The notes beneath the pieces are model-generated. The model did no database searches, had not been told where the DNA came from, and worked only from the letters and a program-made list of their open reading frames with translations. A DNA stretch of 10,570 nucleotides. Source: Hyphomicrobiales bacterium (GTDB lineage: Bacteria > Pseudomonadota > Alphaproteobacteria > Rhizobiales > Beijerinckiaceae). Below, in pieces: positions 6,201-10,570 of this stretch. The stretch lies in NCBI GenBank assembly GCA_015655535.1, contig JAATEW010000051.1, positions 1 to 10,570 of the forward strand. The letters are read 5' to 3'. The position numbers were made by a program, and so were the translations under genes. Positions within the stretch are counted from its first letter, which is position 1. Every line of letters begins with the position of its first letter.

Positions 6201-6949
6201 CACACCCGTTCGGCATGCAAGCGCGACACGAAGGCGCCGATGGCGGCAACGGCTTTCGCCACCAAGGCACCATCCTTGCCGCGCACGACGATCTGATTAT
6301 GGAATTTGCCGTCGACGACGGAGGGGTAAGAACCGATCGACAAACCCGGGTTCGACATGGCGACGGCGGCCAGTTCCGCCGCGTAAGTGCCTTCCGGCAG
6401 ATTGCCCACCTCGATCGTCTCGGCGATGGTCAAAGCGCCGGTCGAAAGGCGCGGCGCGACATCTTCGAGCATGGCCTGCACGACGGAAGGTACGCCCGCC
6501 ATGACGATCACATTCTCGATCCAGAAACCTGGCGCTTTCGAGACCTTGTTCAAAACGAGATCGGCGCCGCGCGGGATGCGCGCCATGCGGCGGCGCGCCT
6601 CGTTCAAATTTTCCGGCTTGATGAATTGCAGCAGAAGCTCGATCGCGCGGGGGTCCTCATAGACTTCCACGCCGAAGGCAGCGCCCATCGCATCGGCCGT
6701 GATATCGTCATGCGTCGGTCCGATGCCACCTGTCGTGAAGACATAATCGTAGCGCGCGCGCAACGCGTTGACGGCCGCGACGATATCATCCGTCACGTCC
6801 GGAACGATCCGCACCTCGCGCAAATCAAGGCCGATATTCGTGCAAAAATCGGCGATCGCACCGATATTTTTATCCTTCGTGCGCCCCGACAGGATCTCGT
6901 CGCCGATGACGAGAGCCGCCGCGGTCACGATGGTCGCCGCCTGCGTCAT
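6200..6949 (-). CDS. CinA-type molybdopterin-binding domain protein (MoCF domain only)
   Basis: The protein (249 residues) belongs to the MoaB/MogA-MoeA-CinA superfamily. Motifs are ALVIGDEILSGRTKDKN (12-28) and TTGGIGPTHDDITADAMG (72-89), which holds the conserved GGIGPT-HDD. It has no C-terminal CinA nicotinamide-nucleotide amidase domain, so it is the short form rather than full-length CinA (about 400 residues). Short forms are often annotated as competence/damage-inducible protein A or molybdopterin-binding protein; the substrate is not established. ATG 6949 follows GGAG (6958-6961) at 8 nt. It sits 129 nt downstream of the MgtC-like gene and overlaps gpt by one base, so it is probably co-transcribed with gpt. 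No molybdenum-cofactor genes are in view. Confidence 0.88.
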   Translation of the reverse strand: MTQAATIVTAAALVIGDEILSGRTKDKNIGAIADFCTNIGLDLREVRIVPDVTDDIVAAVNALRARYDYVFTTGGIGPTHDDITADAMGAAFGVEVYEDPRAIELLLQFIKPENLNEARRRMARIPRGADLVLNKVSKAPGFWIENVIVMAGVPSVVQAMLEDVAPRLSTGALTIAETIEVGNLPEGTYAAELAAVAMSNPGLSIGSYPSVVDGKFHNQIVVRGKDGALVAKAVAAIGAFVSRLHAERV

Positions 6950-7078
6950 GAATAGATCTCCAGACGTTTGCTAGCATAAAATGGTCCGGGATTCGACCCC
7001 TTCAGATTCAATACGATAGAGCCCAAGGCTGCTTAGGAAAGACGCATTTGCCGAACTTGTGAATAGGATCGATTCGGC

Positions 7079-7795
7079 TCAATCGGTCGTACGCGAGGTC
7101 CAGGTCGCATAGGTGACGCCGGGTGCCTCCTCCAAAGACGTCGTGATGGCGTCGAGCTCGGCGGCATCGACGCTCGTGGCGGCAAGGGTCGCGATGAATT
7201 CGACCTCGTCTTCGCCGCGTTCGAGGACTTCGATTTCCCGGACGGGATAGGCCGCCGCGTCGAGCTTCTCGACGAGCAGATCGCGCACGTCGTCGCGCAT
7301 CTCCTGATTCGCCGTCACATGCACCTGATAGGTGGCTTCCGCCGCCTTTTCGTTGATCGGGATGCGTTCGATGAAATTGACGAGCGGCCGCAAGAACGTG
7401 TTGACGGCCAGCACGAACATGGTGAGCGCGATGGCCTCCGCCACCCTGTCGGCGCCGGCGCATCCCCCGACCGCGGCGGAACACCAGACGGTCGCCGCCG
7501 TGTTGAGGCCCCGCACATTCGTCCCCTCTTTGAGGATGACGCCAGCGCCCAGAAAGCCGACGCCCGATACCACATAGGCCAAGACCTGCGTTGCGCCGGC
7601 ATTGCCGTTGATGTCCATCGCAAGATCGACGAAAGCGGCAGCGCCGACGGCGATCAAGGCATTGGTGCGCAAACCCGCCGTGCGCTGGCGATATTGCCGC
7701 TCGGCACCGATCACAGTGCCGAGCGCAAAAGCAGACGCCAAAGATACGAATGTGTCGGCCATGTCGCCCAGATTGAACGTCGCCAGACTTTGCAC
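7079..7795 (-). CDS. MgtC/SapB family membrane protein
   Basis: The family includes MgtC, needed for growth in low Mg2+ and intramacrophage survival in Salmonella, and MgtC-like proteins of unknown role in many environmental bacteria. Chemistry is not assigned. The 238 residues fit the family. The hallmarks are LGTVIGAERQYRQRTAGLRTN (25-45), VSGVGFLGAGVILKEG (76-91) and RGLNTAATVWCSAAVGGCAGA (95-115). About four membrane segments lie in 15-140: LASAFALGTVIG, ALIAVGAAAFVDLAM, VLAYVVSGVGFLGAGVIL and EAIALTMFVLAVNTFLRPLV. A soluble C-terminal ACT-like domain follows. The GTG at 7795 is chosen because GAGGG (7802-7806) lies 6 nt upstream. A longer TTG start at 7861 and an ATG at 7762 are less likely. 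It is divergent from the epimerase gene. Confidence 0.88.
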   Translation of the reverse strand: MQSLATFNLGDMADTFVSLASAFALGTVIGAERQYRQRTAGLRTNALIAVGAAAFVDLAMDINGNAGATQVLAYVVSGVGFLGAGVILKEGTNVRGLNTAATVWCSAAVGGCAGADRVAEAIALTMFVLAVNTFLRPLVNFIERIPINEKAAEATYQVHVTANQEMRDDVRDLLVEKLDAAAYPVREIEVLERGEDEVEFIATLAATSVDAAELDAITTSLEEAPGVTYATWTSRTTD

Positions 7796-7801
7796 GCTAG
7801 A

Positions 7802-7806
7802 CCCTC
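7802..7806 (-). promoter_or_regulatory. Shine-Dalgarno site deciding the GTG start of the MgtC-like gene
   Basis: GAGGG on the minus strand lies 6 nt before the GTG at 7795. The upstream TTG at 7861 and internal ATG at 7762 have no comparable site. Confidence 0.45.
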
Positions 7807-7943
7807 GATTTGATCCCGGCAGGCCGTCGGATGGCCACGCGAATCGGTGCCCGTTCCACAAGCATGCACTTTCGAGGCTGGCCGGGAAACTGCGGTGCGA
7901 TTATAGAAGATTTGTAACAGTGATATTTTGAATCGAGACCCAT

Positions 7944-8939
7944 TTGCCACATACGTCGGCCCGCAGGCTCACGCTCTCGGTCGAGCGTTATCCCATCGCG
8001 GGCGCCTTCGTCATTGCGCGCGGCGCCAAGACGGAAGCCGTCGTGGTCGTCGCGACGATCTCACAAGGTGAAGCAACCGGGCGCGGCGAATGCGTGCCCT
8101 ATGCCCGCTATGGCGAAAGCGTCCTGAGCGTGACGGCCCAAATCGAAAGCCTTCGCGGCACGATTGAAGAGGGCATCGACCGGCAGGCGCTTCAGGCGCT
8201 TCTGCCACCGGGCGCGGCGCGCAATGCGGTGGATTGCGCTCTATGGGATCTCGAAGCCAAGATCGCGGGCGTCCCCGCTTTCACCCTCGCCGGGCTGGAC
8301 AGGCTCTCGCCAGTGACGACGGCCTTTACGATTTCAGTTGCTACACCAGAAACAATGGCGGAAGCTGCGCGCGCGGCCACCCATCGTCCGCTGTTGAAGA
8401 TCAAACTCGCGGGCGACGGCGACCCGGCGCGCATCGCAGCGGTGCACGCGGCCGCGCCCGACAGCACACTCATCGTCGATGCCAACGAAGCTTGGACCGA
8501 AGCCAATCTCGAACGAAACCTCGAGGCTTGCGCCAAGGCTGACGTGCGTCTCGTCGAACAGCCCCTGCCCGCCAGAAATGACGCGGCGCTTGAGCGGATC
8601 TCGCATATCGTCCCGGTCTGCGCCGACGAAAGCATCCATGACCGGCATGGGTTGGAGGCTTTGCGCGCCCGCTATGACGCGATCAATATCAAGCTCGATA
8701 AAACAGGCGGTCTGACGGAGGCTTTCGCGCTCGCCGATGCCGCGGAGGCTTTGGGTTTTAGCCAGATGATCGGCTGCATGGTATCAACGTCGCTCGCCAT
8801 GGCGCCTGCAATGCTTCTCGCGCCGGGGGCAAGATTCGTCGATCTCGACGGGCCTTTGCTTCTCGCGCAAGACCGGCCGCATGGGCTGAAATATGAAGGT
8901 TCCATCCTCTATCCGCCGACGGCGGAGCTTTGGGGCTGA
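7944..8939 (+). CDS. enolase-superfamily dipeptide epimerase (L-Ala-D/L-Glu epimerase type)
   Basis: The family epimerises the C-terminal residue of murein-derived L-Ala-D-Glu in the cytoplasm, allowing the peptide to be recycled or catabolised; related members act on other dipeptides. The 331 residues match the usual length. The two catalytic lysines are present: Lys 154 in LLKIKLAG and Lys 250 in INIKLDKTGG. The metal ligands are Asp 179 (IVDANEAW), Glu 205 (VEQPLP) and Asp 228 (CADES). The DxD signature at 300-302 (FVDLDGP) distinguishes dipeptide epimerases from muconate-lactonising and other members. TTG 7944 is the only sensible start: an in-frame stop lies at 7929-7931 and no nearby ATG exists. 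Ribosome binding looks weak. No murein peptide gene is adjacent except possibly the convergent transporter. Confidence 0.9.
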   Translation: MPHTSARRLTLSVERYPIAGAFVIARGAKTEAVVVVATISQGEATGRGECVPYARYGESVLSVTAQIESLRGTIEEGIDRQALQALLPPGAARNAVDCALWDLEAKIAGVPAFTLAGLDRLSPVTTAFTISVATPETMAEAARAATHRPLLKIKLAGDGDPARIAAVHAAAPDSTLIVDANEAWTEANLERNLEACAKADVRLVEQPLPARNDAALERISHIVPVCADESIHDRHGLEALRARYDAINIKLDKTGGLTEAFALADAAEALGFSQMIGCMVSTSLAMAPAMLLAPGARFVDLDGPLLLAQDRPHGLKYEGSILYPPTAELWG

Positions 8940-8992
8940 GTTTTGAATAGCCCAATCACGACTAAAATAGCGAGGCGCCATCTCTCTCGACT

Positions 8993-9083
8993 GTCATGCG
9001 CGGGCTAGACCCGCGCATCCAGGCGCAAGTGCCAAGAATGAAACGATCTGTGCTTGGATGCCCGGCTCAAGGCCGGGCATGAC
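8993..9083. repeat. pair of inverted palindromic repeats between convergent genes
   Basis: One copy (about 8993-9021) holds ATGCGCGGG, a 5-nt loop and CCCGCGCAT, a perfect 9-bp stem, flanked by GTC and CCA. The second, in opposite orientation (about 9055-9083), holds ATGCCCGGC, a 5-nt loop and GCCGGGCAT, also 9 bp, flanked by TGG and GAC. Both match the alphaproteobacterial REP-like unit GTCATGc-cGGGC-T-gaCCCGG-GCATCCA in which an outer GTCATG matches CATGAC. The pair lies between epimerase and transporter stops and could act as a bidirectional transcription stop, though T-runs are absent. The unit type is seen in the sequence; its genome-wide abundance is from family knowledge. Confidence 0.75.
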
Positions 9084-9109
9084 GAACCTCCCTAGATCAT
9101 GCGTCAAAA

Positions 9110-10309
9110 TCAAAATTTGAGCCTTTTGCGGATCACCCCGCACCACACAGCAAACACCAAACCGCATCCGGCGAGACACGCCATCGCGAGATAGGCTCCT
9201 GCCCCATAGTGGCTCGTCAGCCAGCCGCAGGCCACCGTCGAAAGCGCCATCGAGAGCGCGGAGACGGTCGAATACCAACCCTGCATACGGGCGCGATGGT
9301 TTCGCCCCGCGAGACTCCCGATCAACAAGACGGTGCCGAGGTAGGTCGAGGCGAAACTGAGGGCATGCATGGCCTGAAGCACGAGCACGACGGGCGCTGA
9401 GGGATGCAGTGCCATCACACTCCAGCGCAGCATGGCGCCCGCCGCGCCGAGCACCAGAAAACGCGCGGCATTATTCGCGCCGCCGAGGTAGCGCTCCGCC
9501 GTGAAGAATAAGACGCATTCGGCCGCGACCCCCATCGCCCATGCGACGCCGATAATATCCGGCGAAAAGCCCTGCGCTTCCCAAAGCAAGGTTCCAAACG
9601 AATAGACTTCGGCATGGCTCGCCTGCGTCAAAGACCCCGCCGCGATGCAAATGATCGCGAGCCGCAAATCGGCTGGATCCTCGGTCAAGCCGCCAGCCGC
9701 GTTCGGATCGAATCTGAATCGGCGCATGGTGAGCCCGGCCCAGATAGCGGCGCCCGCCGCCACAAGCGCCAGACAGATCATCGCAAGGATGATCCACCCG
9801 CCGGGAAAGATCGCGACGACCGTGCCCGATAGAAGCATCATCGTCAGCGCGCTGAGTGAAGCGCCCATGCGCACGCGGCCATAGCGCACCGGCGGCTGAC
9901 GGGCTTTTTCGAGACGGCGGATTTCCGAAAGGCTCAGCGCATCGGCGAGCGAGGGCATCGTGCCTTGCGCCGAAATGGCGAGCAGCGCGCCTAGAAAAAT
10001 CGGCACGAAACCTTTGACGAAGCCGAGAGCGAAATAGCCCGCAAACATCGCCGTGGCGCAGACCGCGAGTGTCACCGCGATCCCACGTCTATCGGCGATA
10101 TAGGCAATCAAAGGCGTCGCAAGCACACGCAGGACGAAGGGCGCGCCGGTAACAAGCGCGATCTCGCTATCGTCCAACCCGCGCGCGGCGAGCCAGACGG
10201 GAAAATAAGTGAGATAAAGTCCGATTGGCAGAAAGAGCGCGGCTGACAGAAAATAAAGCCGCCACGCCGCCCTGTTCCTGATCCGCAGCGCGGCGCGGCT
10301 CACCCGCAT
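9110..10309 (-). CDS. MFS transporter, HcaT-like (PPP/MFS_1-like family)
   Basis: This 399-residue, about 12-segment inner-membrane transporter is related to the 3-phenylpropionate permease HcaT subfamily. The first segment is at about 17-38 (LYFLSAALFLPIGLYLTYFP). A loop with motif-A-like DRRG follows segment 2 (73-76). The family signature VRYGRVRMGASLSALTMML lies at 141-159. In the second half EVYSFGTLLWEAQGFSPDII (234-253) and LQAMHALSFASTYLG (311-325) match HcaT relatives. The substrate is not determined; HcaT-type proteins carry aromatic acids, but many close relatives are unassigned. ATG 10309 is chosen because homology starts nearby. The frame stays open to 10495 only because it reads across the 10334-10377 repeat and the Smr gene. 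It is downstream of the Smr gene on the same strand. Confidence 0.85.
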   Translation of the reverse strand: MRVSRAALRIRNRAAWRLYFLSAALFLPIGLYLTYFPVWLAARGLDDSEIALVTGAPFVLRVLATPLIAYIADRRGIAVTLAVCATAMFAGYFALGFVKGFVPIFLGALLAISAQGTMPSLADALSLSEIRRLEKARQPPVRYGRVRMGASLSALTMMLLSGTVVAIFPGGWIILAMICLALVAAGAAIWAGLTMRRFRFDPNAAGGLTEDPADLRLAIICIAAGSLTQASHAEVYSFGTLLWEAQGFSPDIIGVAWAMGVAAECVLFFTAERYLGGANNAARFLVLGAAGAMLRWSVMALHPSAPVVLVLQAMHALSFASTYLGTVLLIGSLAGRNHRARMQGWYSTVSALSMALSTVACGWLTSHYGAGAYLAMACLAGCGLVFAVWCGVIRKRLKF

Positions 10310-10333
10310 ATCGGCGCGGCACTCTTTTTTGAC

Positions 10334-10377
10334 GCGTTTTCTTGACGCGAACCGGTACCCACTTCGCTTGAAAACGC
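10334..10377. repeat. palindromic intergenic repeat between Smr and transporter genes
   Basis: GCGTTTTC (10334-10341) and GAAAACGC (10370-10377) are a perfect 8-bp inverted repeat, with inner GCGAA (10347-10351) and TTCGC (10363-10367) and a central GGTACC (10354-10359). I recall this as a common alphaproteobacterial unit (GCGTTTTC-AAGCGAAGTGG-type), but could not check copy number here. It begins 7 bases after the Smr gene's stop (10384-10386). Confidence 0.7.
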
Positions 10378-10383
10378 TTTGGT

Positions 10384-10570
10384 CTAAACACGGCGGCGCC
10401 TGATCCGGACGTAGAGAGCGCCGCCACCGCCGTGACCGATATGAGCTTCCTCGAAGCCGACGACGCAGGACCGGAATTCCGCGAGACCAAGCCACTCCGG
10501 AACCTGGCGGCGTAAAATGCCGCGCTCCGATTCGGGCCCCGTGATGCGGCCTTTGCCTGTGATGACAAGA
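10384..10570 (-). CDS. Smr-domain protein, C-terminal end, cut by the right window edge
   Basis: The 61 visible codons end at TAG (10384-10386) and carry the end of a Smr (small MutS-related) domain. Hallmarks are LVITGKGR at the first visible residues, then GILRRQVPEWL, and HIGHGGGGALYVRIRRR at the end. Smr domains of this group bind or nick DNA or RNA. In alphaproteobacteria short Smr proteins of about 200 residues are common, but the full length and any N-terminal region lie beyond the edge. The HGGGGALYV segment is the family's nucleic-acid binding GxG region. The start is not visible. It is followed on the same strand by the transporter. Confidence 0.85.
   Translation of the reverse strand, partial: LVITGKGRITGPESERGILRRQVPEWLGLAEFRSCVVGFEEAHIGHGGGGALYVRIRRRRV

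Noticed and set aside
6975..7000. A tRNA T-arm-like stretch on the minus strand (GGGGTCGAATCCC followed by GGACCA)
   Set aside because: The loop is one base short of TTCGAAT, and no D-arm, anticodon arm or acceptor pairing was found; likely coincidence rather than a tRNA or attachment-site remnant.
7050..7078. Hairpin after the MgtC-like stop (GCCGAA, 17-nt loop, TTCGGC)
   Set aside because: Short stem, long loop and no T-run after it, so it does not qualify as an intrinsic terminator.
10310..10495. N-terminal extension of the MFS transporter frame to 10495
   Set aside because: The extension reads across the palindromic repeat and antisense-free Smr codons in another frame; homology to HcaT-like proteins begins at the ATG at 10309.

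Overview
This window looks like a chromosomal segment of an alphaproteobacterium, most likely in the Hyphomicrobiales (Rhizobiales; a Beijerinckiaceae-like genome would fit). The coding DNA is GC-rich, the proteins read as alphaproteobacterial versions of their families, and two kinds of palindromic intergenic repeat typical of that group are present. No mobile element, CRISPR array, rRNA or complete tRNA was seen. Most genes have recognisable families, and I found no clearly new multi-gene system. The points most worth a second look are regulatory or enzymatic details.

Layout. (1) Positions 1-1572, minus strand: the large catalytic subunit of acetolactate synthase (ilvB/ilvI), cut by the left edge. 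Its upstream region (about 1573-1810) holds a hairpin with a U-run in the same orientation as the gene, a second hairpin, candidate promoters and a perfect 17-bp palindrome, so transcription attenuation is likely. (2) 2096-4653 and on to 5690, plus strand: a surface-polysaccharide block of a GT-B glycosyltransferase, GDP-mannose 4,6-dehydratase (gmd) and a GDP-L-fucose synthase-like epimerase/reductase. Together they would make and use a GDP-6-deoxyhexose. The last enzyme lacks the family's catalytic cysteine, so its product is uncertain.

(3) 5694-7795, minus strand: a purine-salvage phosphoribosyltransferase (gpt), a CinA-type molybdopterin-binding-domain protein overlapping it by one base, and an MgtC/SapB membrane protein upstream. 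(4) 7944-8939, plus strand: an enolase-superfamily dipeptide (L-Ala-D/L-Glu) epimerase, probably for murein peptide use. (5) 9110-10309, minus strand: an HcaT-like MFS transporter, convergent with the epimerase across a pair of inverted palindromic repeats. (6) 10384-10570, minus strand: the C-terminal end of a Smr-domain protein, separated from the transporter gene by another palindromic repeat.

Two real genes (the partial ilvB and the partial Smr gene) run off the window edges. Several starts are non-ATG (TTG or GTG) and were chosen from Shine-Dalgarno position and homology.
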